Source: Sinohyriopsis cumingii
Taxonomy: Eukaryota; Mollusca; Bivalvia; Unionida; Unionidae
Assembly: GCA_028554795.2 (NCBI GenBank)
Contig: CM068830.1
Coordinates: forward strand, 111,179,214 to 111,243,213
Direction: 5' to 3'
DNA length: 64,000 bases
In this document: piece after piece, positions 1 to 11,630 of the stretch
How the letters are laid out: every line of letters begins with the position of its first letter
Position numbering within the stretch: the first letter of the stretch is position 1
Notes under the pieces: model-generated
Databases searched by the model: none
Told to the model about the DNA's origin: nothing
Seen by the model: the letters and a program-made list of their open reading frames with translations, nothing else
Position numbers and translations under genes: made by a program

Positions 1-2378
1 TTGCAGGCATGCAATTCTTTGTCATCGATGACGGAACGTAATCGGTTTAGTCTTTTTTGGTGGGTGTCAACGTCTGTTTTTTGTACAAGACCATTTGAGC
101 CAAACACTAAATCAAGAACTTCCAGGCGATCTTTTAATGGAAACCTAATTATATCTTCCATTTGTCTGTTTGCGCTTTGCTTTAGATAACGAGTACAAAG
201 AACGTGTGTGCTACCAGGCAAATAGCACTTTATAGCGGTTTTGATTGCCAATTCCTTATCTGTGCTGATAGTCAGTAACTGGAGCTGGTTGTCTGTCAAG
301 TTGTCAGCGACGTCATGGAGGAATGCAGAATATGCCTTGGTGCTGGAGTTGGTATGGATGAAAGTTGGGCTGAACACAATCGGATGGTGATCTGCAGATC
401 TCTTTTTAATGGATAAGTCTTTGAAAACTGTCGGAGTCACGTGAAAATCACCAATGTTATAGGTCTTGTCCATTCCAAGAACGCTACCGCCTTCAATACA
501 GCAGAACCTCTTAATGTCTGTGAGCTGTTGTTCGCTGTAAAGAGTCACGATTGGGTGTTGGACAAATTTGCTTGTTTTGGTCATTTCTTCTACGCAAACA
601 ATATGGTCGGCGATGTTCCCTGATTTGGATGGGCTGTGTTTTGTTCTTGTTATTGAATGTTTAATATTTCGGAGTTGTTTCTCGCCTCTTGGTTGCTGGT
701 AATCGTCATTTCTTTCAGAATGTACCATTCTTTCTACTTCCTTCACCCCTTTGTGCTCTAGTTCCTTTCTTAATCTTTCACTAACAGAAGGCTTGGTACT
801 AATCTAAATGACGTTTTGTGACGGATGTTTCATGGATGCATGACATGTTTCCAAAGTATTCGGCAAGGGCGATGTTGGTTGCAATATCAGATAGGAGATT
901 ATCAGCTTTCTGGAACCACGTTATCCGCCGCTTGAACTGATCAGGCCCTGACGGAGAGTTCTTTAGGGATTGGTAAATTCTGTGAATGTGTATGATCTCG
1001 TCTGCTAATGGTTGTGGTTGTAATGGCTCGTAGATACGCTTTTTGTTGACGTTTCTCTTGACGCAGTACACATCTTGCCATTTAACAATTATCAAGAGAG
1101 TGCCATTTCTTTCAAAAAATATTGTGGATGGTGATGCACACTTGGCACATGCACCACAGTCGTCCCAGAACTCAGACCTTTTCCCCGAAGGACGTTTCAT
1201 GATGTTAACGACGTTAGTGATAATAAAATACATGCCGTCTTTTCTTCAAGATTGGATCTCTTGTAGAACAACCTTTGGATCTTTCATCACGTCCATGACA
1301 GATTTGAGATACATGAACTTCTTTAAAGGACCTGGCACAAACTCATCAATGTATAATTCATCGTCTTTTTCAGAATCAATTGCACTGATGTATGTTTGTG
1401 AGCTGAGTATTTGTTCCATGTTTATGTCAGGAACATGAGCATCTAGTGATTTTCTTCCTGTTTGTTTGGGAGATGACTCTTCCTGTATTGTAGATAAATT
1501 TGGAACGTACGTGCAATCGTTGTTTAATTCATAATCATACATTTGCTGTGAGGGCATATTCCTCTGATTGTCTTTTATTTATGAAGTTGATTGGGATGGT
1601 GGAATTTGAATGACTTCCTTAGCAGGCTCCTCCAACCATGTTGTAGTTTCAAACTGATTTTCACTGATACTTTCATTTTGAGTCTTTTCCGCCGTTTTGG
1701 GGGATCTGGGTGAGGCATTGATCACAATATATTCCGATGTTACCTGTACATGCTCGGATGCTTGAGTCAGTGATACCAGGGGTACAAAGTGGTTGGGAAT
1801 CCACAGTGCTTTTCTTTTCTTGATGAATCCGTTCTTTGCTGTATTTGTGTTTGTCCGCATGATGGTTATGGTTGGTTTCTCTGGATCACAGAACATTGGT
1901 GTAAATACACAGTTCAGTTTGACAAAGCTATAATCCTTCGACCCATTCATTGCAGGGTACACGGATTCTACTTTCAAATTTAACAAATTTGACAAGGCCG
2001 TCATACAAAAAAACATACAGGCTTTCCAAGATCTGGACATTCCAGACATTCATCATGAAAGTCAGGCAAGCACAGTAAAAAGCCTGAATACATGGGATGT
2101 TTCTAAATTTTGTCTTTGTTTAGGACAACTTCGATGCTACATCTGTAACAGAGTTCTATATTTTTTGATTCGTTGCCGACGAGGTAGGTGGAAAAGGAGT
2201 TGAACAGGCAGTCTCCGTCACCAGTACTGTACAAAGCAGTTTTTGAAGACATATGGTAAGCCGCCACGATGATATTTGAGCCTTGATCCTGTCTGATAGC
2301 TTCAAAGTTTGTATGGACTGTGGTGTCTAAATCAGTTTTCTTTATAAAGAGATGTTCTCTTTCAACAGATTCTGTCAT
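1..2378 (-). pseudogene. MULE (Mutator-like) transposase gene with OTU-like N-terminus, decayed and cut by the window edge
   Basis: Read on the minus strand, the segment near 2,378-2,103 has an OTU-type cysteine-protease signature (GDGDCLFNSFS). The next part (2,049-1,579) has a VYPAMNGSKDY block and a WIPNHFVPL block that I recall from vertnin-like proteins of invertebrate transposons. The stretch below position 620 reads as a MULE transposase core: LGMDKTYN (first catalytic Asp, about 480-455), ISTDKE (about 270-255) and THVLCTRYLKQ, where the family normally has CTRH. At least four breaks are visible: in-frame stops at 1,579-1,581 and 1,246-1,248, a frame change between 2,103 and 2,049, and another at about 800. 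The C-terminus lies beyond position 1. No terminal repeats were recognised. MULE identity is good; the vertnin link is from memory. Confidence 0.75.
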
Positions 2379-2777
2379 GGACTTTATACCTTCCCTAGCG
2401 CTCTAAAAGCAAACAAAATCATATATACTCAACAACATCATCGCATTTTAGTCATACCGCTCATACTAGACTAACCTGGATTGAATCCGCACACGTTCAG
2501 TATCAAAAAACCGCTGTGCGATTTTCAATTAAAGTAAATAAACACTTCAAATTATACTTTTCTTACTATTCTAACAAATAAGAATCCTTGCTGTTAGCTC
2601 CTTTCCGTAAACAGACAATATGATCCATATTACTAAACGCCTGGACAGAATCCTCGCGAATTACGAGCAAATGTAATCTTGCAAGATTTTCTGTCACAAG
2701 GAAAATAAACAGCATTACTTTAACTCTACACTAACAAAACTTTAACCACCTTGATTTAACCATCCCAAGCTAGCAAA
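2379..2777. other. No gene seen; MULE upstream region and/or LINE 5' region
   Basis: AT-rich sequence between the divergent MULE and LINE starts. No coding potential, terminal repeat or clear promoter was recognised, so the border between the two elements is not placed. Confidence 0.4.
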
Positions 2778-4615
2778 ATGACATCACAATTGACAAATAA
2801 GAAATCCATCATGGAAAGAAACGTTAGGAATCACAAAGATAGCAAATTATGTAAAGCAGTGACAAGATTCAACACCTTAAATTGCAACATAACCACCACC
2901 CCGACCAACACAGGAAAATTAAATATATCGCCAAACTCCAACTACAAAGAAATCCGGACAGCTGAATTGCCATTCACATTCTCCACTCCAGATTTTCAAC
3001 TCATTAGGGAACAAGCAGAAAAATTAAACCCTGAATCACCAATAACATTTGCTCTTTTTGATACCACAGTAGGGGAAGATGTGTTAGATACCACCATTGC
3101 TGCTGATATAGGAAATCAGATGCAAACACAATCTCTGAAAGAGACACCCACCCCCAATTACATGGTGCTGGCACTATCGCCTAAGAATAAGCCTATATTG
3201 GTTATTATTGAACCAAGGCTAGCAAGGGCGAGAATACCACGTAGGGAGAACCCTACACACAAAGCGCAGGCCGAAAATCAACAGGTAAACAATTGGAGTA
3301 GCTCAAATAACGCCTAGGGGCTCAAATTATCAAGACCTATTATTACTGGATCCTGAATGCACTAAGGTTTATCACAATAGTCAAACCCCGGGGCCATCCA
3401 AACCATTAACAGAGGAAGATTTAATATACAGCCAAACCGAAAGGGACAGCCAAGATAGGCAAACAATAAACCCCACCCCATCCCTAAAATAACAAACAAT
3501 AAATGGGGCGAGAAAGGTAAAGGAAAAGGCTCCTTAAACGCCAAGAAAAAACAAAAATCAAACCTGGACAGGAAAAGTCAAACACCCCTACCAATCAAAC
3601 ATCTCAAAAAAGTGATACCAACCCTGAAAGCATAACAGCCACCACACCCCAAATTAAGATAAATCAAAAACCAACTACCAACCCCCTAAAGGATAAAACT
3701 AAGATTGCACACACACCAGACATTAGAAAAACAAATAAATACCACCCTGAAGAGCTAACATTATATATAAAAAGCATTTCATCCAAGCTACAAAACCTGT
3801 AGCACCCAAAGCCAAATGGCAAAATGTTTAGAAATTGAAACAATCAATAACTACCAGTAAATACTGAAAAACACCACAAAACAAAGAAATATTCACAGGT
3901 AGCAAATACCGAATCAAATAATCCCAAACAAAACAATAAGGAAACTCCAACCCAACCCATAAAACCTAATATACACACACACAGATCCTTCTTTAAAGTA
4001 ATACTGAAGCTTAAAGGCAAGATTCAAAAACTAAACAATGAAAGATAACTACACAACTTAAAGAAGGTGGAAAACCCATTAACAGGGCCTTTAGATTAAG
4101 AAATTACAAAGGGCAGGAAACAAACTCGGTAGTTCTTGAATCACAACTACCACTTAAATCACCAGTGAGAATAGGTCCATCAGGGATATGACTACACATC
4201 GAGTCGTTTATAAATAAAGCAAGGCTGTGTAGCAACTGTCAGCTTTGGGGTCACGTTTGCCTCCAAATGTAAATTTCAGACAAGCTGTCAGCAATGTGGT
4301 GGGAACCATAGGGGGCAATGCAAGAGACAAACACCCAAATGCACTAACTGTAAGGGCCAACACACACCCCAATCATTGGAATGTCCACATGCAAAAAGAA
4401 AATTCCAAATTATTCATGTCATGAATACCAAGAATTTACAATACCAAACAGCCAAAAAAGCAATATTACAAAACAAACCACCGAACAATGCTTATGAAAA
4501 CAACCCAAAACAAATCCCACTGAAAGCTCAGAACTCAACCAAAACCCCAGTCAAAAAGAAATATAAAACCAGCAAAACCACACACACCCAGTGGATAGAA
4601 AGCACCAACAGTTAA
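2778..4615 (+). pseudogene. LINE ORF1 (gag-like, three zinc knuckles)
   Basis: The first open stretch (2,778-3,317, 179 codons) starts with ATG and is Asn/Thr/Lys-rich. After several disrupted stretches, cysteine/histidine motifs appear at about 4,227-4,390: CSNCQLWGHVC, CQQCGGNHRGQC and CTNCKGQHTPQSLEC. This CCHC trio is the usual ending of I/Jockey ORF1 proteins, which bind element RNA and chaperone nucleic acid. The last open stretch (4,376-4,615) is basic. Stops and frameshifts break the gene several times. Function is inferred from the zinc motifs and position upstream of an endonuclease-RT ORF. Confidence 0.65.
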
Positions 4616-4800
4616 AACCAGACAGCACATGCAACAGAAATAGGAAAGCTAATTAGGGATATCAAGGCTGTCATGCAGAAACACAAATCATAGCTGAACA
4701 CAAAATTAAACAAATAGAGGAAAAACTACAATTAATTATAAATAATGACTGATAACACATAGACTAGCCTATTAACCAGTAGAAAAGACCACTAACAGTA

Positions 4801-7800
4801 TGAATAACACAAATAAAAATATCACAATATGGCAATGGAATGCTGGAGGGCTATCAAGTAATATCAATGAATTTAAAGCTAAACTACAAAATATAGTACA
4901 TAAACCAGATATTATATATATATATACAAGAAACCAAAATAACAAGCAGAACTAAACAAATACCTAAACTCCAGATAACAATCCGAATGCAACAACAATA
5001 ACCATAACATCAACCCCAGGTAGCAATGAAGGATTCGAAATTCAGTCCCTCATAATTCATATAGGCAAGGGTTAAATACAAATATTTAACATTTATGACC
5101 GAGGGGGGAAATCAGGCACAGCTAACTTAGCTACTTATAAACAAATAAATGACCACAGATGAGTAGACCAGATCGTCATCTGTGGAGATTTCAATGCCCA
5201 TAACGAGTGGGGGGGTGGTGATGGAGAAAAGAGGCAAATTGATTGAAGAATGGACTACTGAATCTAACCTTACCATTTTAAATGACACCACAAAAACATG
5301 CCTCAGCCCAGTCAACGATCTTATGTCCGCCACTGACTTCACCATTTGCTCGCCATCAATAATCCAGGTGGTCGACTGGAGGGTGAATCAAACTGACCCC
5401 TTGGGCAGTGACCACTTCCCAGTAATAGTCACCCTGCAGATGACGGTCCCGTTTAACTCGCTAAAAAGAACCCCTAGATGGATATATTCAAAAGCAGATT
5501 GGACCACATTCAATCAAATACTAAGCAAAGTAGACACCAAAAACCTAGAAAATGATAATACTAATAACTACTACGAAAACCTGATTGACACCATAAAAAG
5601 GCAGCCACCACTAACATACCCAAAACTAGTGGTAACCCAAATAAACAATCAGTCCCATGGTGGAATGAAAAATGCAAACAAGCCATCACTGATAAGAAAA
5701 AAAACCTCAATAAATTCAAACGCATTAAAGATTCTGTTGATTTCACTACATATAAACAAAGGGAGAAAACCCTTAGAAACCTAATTAAACAGGCTAAGGA
5801 AACAACATGGCATAATTACTGCACAAGCATCAATATCACAACTAGTACTAAACAAGTCTGGGATAAGATTAGAACAATTAGAGGGAAGACAACTAACACC
5901 ACCCCAAAAATAGCGGGAGCCATTACTAATAAAGAAAAAGCTGATCGACTAGCTCAGCACTTCTCAGAAATGAGTAGCAGCACCAACCACACCCCAGCAT
6001 TTCAATTACATAGGGACAAAGTAGAAAGAACACATAATAATCTCTTTAAAGACCTCGGTCCCAATAGTCTCGAACCTAAATAAAGATATTACAACTTATG
6101 AATGGGACCTAGCATTGATAACCAAAAATGAAACTAGCCCAGGGGAAGATCAAATAGGATATACAATAAACAAAAATATCCCAAATAACATTAAACAAAC
6201 AATTATTAAATTACTAAACCAAATATGGACCTCAGGCAAATTACCTGATAAATGGAAGCACGCAATAGTAATTCCAATACCCAATTTGTAAGATCATGGA
6301 AATCATAGTCACCAACCGACTCAAACACCACCTAGAGAGCAATAATTTAATCTCGATAATCAATGCAGATTTAGAAACAAAAGATCCACCACGGATCAAC
6401 TAATACGATTGGGAACCACAATCAAATTAGCATTCAACTCTAAACGCAAAGCTGATAGGAATTTAATTGCAGTATTTATTGACCTCGAAAAGGCATTAGG
6501 CTATGTATGGACAAAAGGCTTATTAGCAAAACTCAACCTCTATGCCATCACAGGTCGAATGTTTAAATTCATTGAAAACTTTCTCGCCGACCGTAAAATA
6601 ACAGCGACACCTACTCTGGTCCACACACACTTGAAAACAAGAGAGCATACTCAGCCCAACCCTTTTCAACATGATGATTAATGACTTGGACACCAACTTA
6701 ACATCAAAACTAATTGAACTCTCACAATTTGCTGATGACAGTGGACCATGGAGAGCAGGAAACCCCTCCAACCACAAAGTAATCAGCGACATTCAAACAA
6801 GTTTAAACAAAATAGGGAAATGGGCTGATAAATGGGGATTCAAATTATCCCATGAAAAAACCATAGCAGTACTGTTCACCGCCAAACGAAAATCACAAAA
6901 TCAGTTTCCAAAACTTACCATCCAAAATCAAGAAATTAAATTCGTAAAAGTAGCCCTAAACTGGGGATACATCATAAATGAAGTAGTCAAAAGGTGCAAT
7001 AAAGACCTTAATCTCCTTACAAACCTTAAAGAAACCATCTAGGGATCCAATCTAGAAACCTTACTAGCATTACATAAATCATTAATTAGATCTAAACTAG
7101 ATTATGGATGCCAAATTTACAACTCGGCACCCCAAAATAACCTCAAGAAACTATATAGGTTACAAAGAAGGCCCTAATTATTTGCATTGGAGTGCTACCA
7201 TCCACATCGCTGGTGGAGCCTCAAATCTTAACTGGAAAACTGCCGCTCCACCTTAGAAGACAAGAACTCACCCTCATATACGCAGCCAGGCTAACACACC
7301 CCACCTGGCTAGCTATAAATGCAACATACCTTTTAGAACTAAATTAACAAAAAACATACCAGCAGGGAAATTAGTCCATCAACTAGTTAAACAACTTCCT
7401 AAAGACAACCTCCAAGCAGAAATTGCAAATCATTATGACAAAAAACCATGGATAAATACCAACCCTTCAGTTAACACCCTCATTACAATATGGAAATAAA
7501 AATGAACAAGAACTCAAACTAAACACAATCTGTACAGAAGAGATCAACTTAAAATATTGCAACTACATTAAGATTTACACTGATGGATCCAAAATAACAG
7601 AACCACCCAGAACAGCAGCAGCTTAGGTAATTCCAGGACTTAACATTAAAGTAGGACGAAGACTACCTAACCTCTGCTCCATATACACAGCTAAATTCTG
7701 GACCATACCTGAAGCACTCAAATGGATCAAAGAGAACAAAATACCCCAAGCGGTAATACTAAGTGACTCGCTAAGCGTCATCAACTCCATACATAATAAC

Positions 7801-8552
7801 AGCACCAAATCAAGAGAAAATTATCTTAGACAAACCAATCTATTGTTTAAAAAAGTAAACAATAATAACTTACAAGTGGAATTTACGTGGATACCGTCCC
7901 ATATTAACATACCAGGTAACAATATGGCAGATATAACAGCTAAACAAAAACTAAACGAAACCATTCATATCAACCTAGATTATAGCATATGCGAACTCTA
8001 TAGCATATCCTAAACTGTCATTGACAATAAATGGCAGGAATTATGGGACACAAACACCCATGGCAGGAAGCTAAATAACAAAATTAAAGAAGTCTGCAGA
8101 AATAGGAAATCACCCAAAACAAAGGCAATGACCAAAAATTCATAAATAGAATACTCACAGGCAAACCCAAGCTGGCTAACAGCTTCGGACAGTACATAGA
8201 ACCACAACCACATAACCCTAACTGTTACCACTGCAGGGTCCCAGAACACCTAGAGCCAATGTTTAACAACTGCCACACACTTGAAAAAGAAAGGACTAAG
8301 TTTAAAGTTAAACAACGTAATATTGAATCCCCAGTCACATACCCAGAATTCTTGATGAACACAAACCCCAATATCAATCAAACATTCGAAAACATCATAA
8401 GTCTTATCCACGAATCTAATCTAATTAAAAAAAAATTTAAAAGCATCTCAAGACAAGTCCAAAATATTACAAAATCACTGTTTGGGAATTATGCCAGCCG
8501 GCTATGTCTCGTGGGTTCACAGACTGACACAGCCATTCATAGCCCCGAATAA
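4801..8552 (+). pseudogene. LINE ORF2: endonuclease, reverse transcriptase, RNase H
   Basis: The start reads ITIWQWNAGGLSSN, typical of APE endonucleases of this group. The endonuclease continues with VICGDFNAHNEWG (about 5,180) and GSDHFPV (about 5,408). The RT is seen at 6,409-7,042 with AVFIDLEKA (motif A) and QFADDSG (catalytic YADD-type motif, here FADD). RNase H follows at about 7,560-7,960 with YTDGSK, VILSDSLSVINS and FTWIPSHINIPGN. A terminal CHYC...H...C motif lies near 8,225-8,270, and the last open frame ends at 8,552. There are more than ten stops or frame changes. In life it would nick DNA and reverse-transcribe the element RNA at the target. Confidence 0.75.
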
Positions 8553-8715
8553 TAACCAACTAAGACGAATCTAATCTAATTATAATTAAAAGAAATGCAA
8601 GTAAATCAAGACCAGTCAAAAATAATACAAAATCACTGTTTGGGAATTATATTGGCCGGCTAGGTCTCGTGGGTTCACAGACTGACACAGCCGTTCATAG
8701 CCCTAATAATTAAAA
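8471..8715 (+). repeat. 158-bp direct duplication at the LINE 3' end
   Basis: A block of about 85 bp starting AAAATCACTGTTTGGGAATTAT recurs 158 bp later (8,471 and 8,629) with a few differences. It overlaps the final codons of ORF2. It contains a possible hairpin (GGCT...AGCC), so it could be the RT recognition tail, duplicated. That role is an inference. Confidence 0.75.
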
Positions 8716-9044
8716 CCAATTAAGACCACAAAAACTTAAAATAGGAAAATAGGAATTAATTCAAACAGGACTACATAATAACATACAAATAACTATAAAA
8801 CAATTTTTCACTCCAAACCAATAAGACAAGGAATTATAAGAAATAATGAATTCAAGACGTAAAATTGAATTTAAAAAAAATAAAAAATAAAAAAATAAAG
8901 TGTATTATCCATACCTTCTTCCTACCTTACTCTTTAACCATCTTATAGTCTCTTGGCATGAAAATTAACACGTCTATGACCACATTCTAACCCAGGTGAC
9001 AGCCATAAATCAACATATAACTAGAATTACCGACAGGACCCTAA

Positions 9045-9930
9045 ATCAGATCATATAAGGTGGTACTGAACACAGACCACCAGAATCGTCCTCACTAAAA
9101 CAGATCAGGAACAATACGACCGCAAATTATCAATATATAAGGTGGTCTAAACTCAAAAGACTGTCAGATCACACAGCACAAGGCTGCAAAATAATAAACT
9201 CTCTGCTTAAAGAAGCATAACCCCAAATTAACACGTATAAGGTGGTCTAAAACCCTAAGACCATCAGATCCAGCAGCACAAAAGCTGCAACGAAAAACAA
9301 CACTAATTAGAATACTAAGACCCTAAAAACCAATGCCAATCAAGGTGGTCTCAAATACCCATTACCATCAGGGCCCACTACACAAGGTGGCAACATCAAA
9401 ACCCATGGCTGTCAACCTGGGTATCTATCTTTAACCTACTCCAAAAACAGCAAAGAGTTATCCTCCAAATTATGCAGGACGACACCTTTAGAAACTATAC
9501 TCTGGAACTTAGAAATGCTAACAATGTGTCATGAACCGCCTCCCAATGCATATGCCTCTTCCTCCTCTACCACGACCGGACATCAAAACATCACGTGTGC
9601 AGTGCACGCCCCCATAGCAATATACACTAGTGCGCGTTGGGTCCAATCCCACTCGTCTCAATCAAAGCAATGTAACCTAAGCAATGAGTTCGTGCTGGGT
9701 CAAATCCCACTCACCTTGGCCATACATCTAGATCACTAGGAACTAAATAGTACCTCGATCTGACAGCCTAATTAATAAGTGTTCCATGAACACATAAAAG
9801 CCTGGAAGATGTGGCTCTCATTCCTTCCCCCAGGAGTAATTAAATAGCACGCTGTGCGTGCATTAAACAGTGATACATGCTCCATTGGAGCAAAAATCAC
9901 TTTAATCCAAGTAAGTAAGTAAGTCTAACC
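9045..9930 (+). repeat. Upstream module of unit A: iterated TATAAGGTGGTC boxes and GGGTCCAATCCC hairpins
   Basis: Four iterations, roughly 95-105 bp apart, start near 9,052, 9,138, 9,236 and 9,342. Each has (TATA)AAGGTGGTC, then TCAGATC or a relative; the middle two end in CAGCACAA(G)GCTGCAA with a GCAGC/GCTGC hairpin. Then come the palindrome GTGCAGTGCAC (9,597-9,607), two GGGT(C)CAATCCCAC small hairpins (9,639 and 9,698) and a block from AAATAGTACCTCGA to CACTTTAAT (9,747-9,905). The same order recurs upstream of unit C at 11,631-12,315. The module could be a promoter or the 5' part of a repeat family; its role is unknown. Confidence 0.7.
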
Positions 9931-9959
9931 ATCCATTGTCGATTCATCCTCCTACGAAG

Positions 9960-10310
9960 ATGTGCTCAAGACTAGCTAAGCTAAACGAAACCTACATGAA
10001 TTTGCATAGGGTCAGACAAAGTCTAATACCAAAGCCGGAAGCGATAGAGAATGTTAGAATGTTGAAATTCACTGAATACCTGATAGAACAGCTCTTCAGA
10101 GAAGAAATTAACAGGGAGAAATAAGAATGGACAGGGAAGTACAGACTTCAGAAACGGCAGAGAGAACAGCAACAACAACATCAGCAACAACCTGAACCTG
10201 AAGAGGCTTTGTTGACTGTCGTATCACACCAAAGAGTTCTTCTTCTCTTTCCGAAGAAGCAGACCTTATCCTGTGAGAAAGCCTGTCGTCATAAGAGGCC
10301 GCAATCTTAG
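9960..10310 (+). pseudogene. Unit A: small gene of unknown function upstream of a histone-type stem-loop
   Basis: From ATG at 9,960 the frame runs to TAG at 10,308-10,310 with one in-frame TAA at 10,122-10,124, giving about 116 codons. The protein begins MCSRLAKLNETYMNLH, has a helical charged middle, then a Gln-rich run (REQQQQHQQQPEPE). The start resembles unit B (MNTRLQKVMELQMHLE), sharing M, R, L, K, E, M and L at matching positions, so the two look paralogous. The stop lies 43 nt before a histone-type stem-loop, a spacing typical of replication-dependent mRNAs. I do not recognise the protein. The single TAA suggests a recent pseudogene, unless it is read through. Confidence 0.5.
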
Positions 10311-10353
10311 ACATAAAAGACTGACACAGCTTCAAGTTCACACAAAAATAAAC

Positions 10354-10395
10354 AGCCCTTTCCAGGGCTACCCCATACTCTAGAAAAGAAATAAC
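10354..10395 (+). terminator. Histone-type mRNA 3' stem-loop and downstream element, unit A
   Basis: AGCCCT-TTCC-AGGGCT forms a perfect 6-bp stem with a 4-nt loop (10,354-10,369). It is preceded by an A-rich AAAATAAAC flank and followed by ACCCCA, as in animal histone mRNAs (consensus GGYYCT-TTHN-ARRRCC, ACCCA). A purine-rich CTAGAAAAGAAA follows about 10 nt later, where the U7-snRNA-binding element is expected. Confidence 0.8.
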
Positions 10396-10618
10396 AATCG
10401 ATTGCCTATAATAAGTTTTAAAAAATAGAAGTGCGTCTATAAGCAAATGAATTCTTTATCTTAATTAGAAAGTGTGTGTGTGCATAAGTATTTTCTTTAA
10501 GAGGCTTGTCAGAATGTTTCAGAATAGTGATGAGTAGTATAAAAAAGTAAGTGTTTCTTTTAGGTCAGCGCGTTTTTTGGTCATGAATTAGGTAATATAA
10601 GTTTTGTGTCTTAGGGGG

Positions 10619-10639
10619 ATGTTTTCCTTCACGTCTGCG
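10619..10639 (+). repeat. Boundary motif between units A and B
   Basis: TTTTCCTTCACGTCTGCG occurs here and, with one base changed, at 11,562-11,582 between units B and C. It marks the end of each spacer just before the next unit. Confidence 0.6.
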
Positions 10640-10646
10640 CTTTTCG

Positions 10647-10654
10647 TATAAATT
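10647..10654 (+). promoter_or_regulatory. Candidate TATA box of unit B
   Basis: TATAAATT lies 57 nt before the ATG at 10,704 and directly after the boundary motif. The spacing leaves a short leader of about 25-30 nt, as in histone genes. This is a sequence match only. Confidence 0.4.
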
Positions 10655-10703
10655 GAAAAATGCTCGGCAGTCTGTTACCCTTGTTGATTAATCAACACTA
10701 CAG

Positions 10704-11209
10704 AATGAACACCAGACTTCAAAAAGTAATGGAACTCCAGATGCATCTGGAATAAGCCAGCCGCATCCTGGATGAACTGGCCATGGAGGTCATTGCAGAA
10801 CAAGCTAAGCTAGAGGAAGAGAAAGAAAAGAAGAAGGAAGAAGAGGAGGTAACGAAAAGAGATCAGGCCCTGCCCAATGATCAGACCTAAGTATGAGGTC
10901 AAACCCATGGTGAGGACAACTCCCCAACCAGTAGCTGCACCACAGCCACTACCAGCACCGCAGCCTCAACCAGCACCACAACCAATACCAGTAAGGATGC
11001 TACAACCAATAGTGGCACCGCAAATTCAGCATCCAAAAGCGCAAAAAAGAAGAAGAAATAGAAGGATCAACACTATTCCAGAGACAGCGGATTGGGGTGC
11101 TGAAGAAAATCATCCTCCCTCTCCACTCCCAGCCACAAGAGTAAACTGGGAAGGTGACTGGAGTAGGAGATGCATGTTCGGTGCCAGGTCGGGATGGTGT
11201 CAACACTAA
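10704..11209 (+). pseudogene. Unit B: small gene of unknown function upstream of a histone-type stem-loop
   Basis: The ATG at 10,704 opens MNTRLQKVMELQMHLE, then a TAG at 10,752-10,754. The same frame continues as a charged coiled-coil (ILDELAMEVIAEQAKLEEE, Lys/Glu run) to about 10,889. After a frame change, 10,877-11,209 gives 110 codons with Pro/Ala/Gln repeats (PAPQPQPAPQP), a basic KRRRNRR patch and a Trp-rich end. The alternative frame over the same stretch is Ser/Thr-rich and ends SASKSAKKKKK, so the original frame is uncertain. The stop at 11,207-11,209 lies 27 nt before a histone-type stem-loop. The N-terminus is paralogous to unit A. No histone fold is visible and I do not recognise the protein. 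Confidence 0.45.
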
Positions 11210-11236
11210 CAGATACCTCTGGAGTTCCATAAAAAC

Positions 11237-11278
11237 AGCCCTTTTCAGGGCTAACCAAAACTCTAGAAAAGAAATAGT
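11237..11278 (+). terminator. Histone-type mRNA 3' stem-loop and downstream element, unit B
   Basis: AGCCCT-TTTC-AGGGCT (11,237-11,252) with 5' flank AAAAAC and 3' flank AACCAA. The loop TTTC is the commonest animal histone loop. CTCTAGAAAAGAAAT follows about 8 nt downstream and is nearly identical to unit A. Confidence 0.85.
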
Positions 11279-11394
11279 AATCAATTTGCCAATGTGTGAA
11301 TGTGGAGTAGTGTGAATATAAACACTCACCCCTTTCCTGGTGTGATTGTTTGTGTTTATGTGTGTGATCATAAATGTAAGCACTCAAGTACGTA

Positions 11395-11545
11395 TGTGGG
11401 GATAGTAAATTATGGTTATGTTTTTTTTCTACTTGACATGTGTGGATAGTAGATTTGCGATTGGTTTTGCTGCTTAGCATGTGTGGATAGTATATTTGGG
11501 TTATGTTTCTGCTGCTTGGTGTATGTGGATAGCATAAAATATGAG
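11395..11545. repeat. Short tandem repeat downstream of unit B
   Basis: Three imperfect copies, about 55-65 bp apart, of TGTGTGGATAGTA followed by a T/G-rich stretch ending in CTGCTTRG. This is spacer DNA with no coding signal. Confidence 0.65.
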
Positions 11546-11561
11546 ATGACAAAAGTAGAGA

Positions 11562-11582
11562 ATGTTTTCCTTCACGTCCGCG
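11562..11582 (+). repeat. Boundary motif between units B and C
   Basis: Second copy of the TTTTCCTTCACGTCYGCG boundary motif also seen at 10,619-10,639. Confidence 0.6.
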
Positions 11583-11630
11583 GCACAATGCTGCAAAGTA
11601 ACAACCATTTAGAATAATACCCTAAAAATT

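Larger units (their letters stand above)
2778..8900 (+). mobile_element. I/Jockey-type LINE with RNase H, decayed
   Basis: A non-LTR retrotransposon on the plus strand in canonical order: gag-like ORF1 with zinc knuckles, APE endonuclease, reverse transcriptase, RNase H, and a final cysteine/histidine motif. The RNase H domain after the RT points to the I group. The 3' region holds a 158-bp direct duplication, and an A/T-rich tail of short A runs lies near 8,870-8,900; I take that as the 3' end. Many stops and frame changes make it long dead. It sits head to head with the MULE to its left and directly upstream of the histone-stem-loop units. Confidence 0.75.

Noticed and set aside
5127-5345. 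Minus-strand ORFs under the I-type LINE
   Set aside because: Antisense shadows of endonuclease and RT coding sequence.
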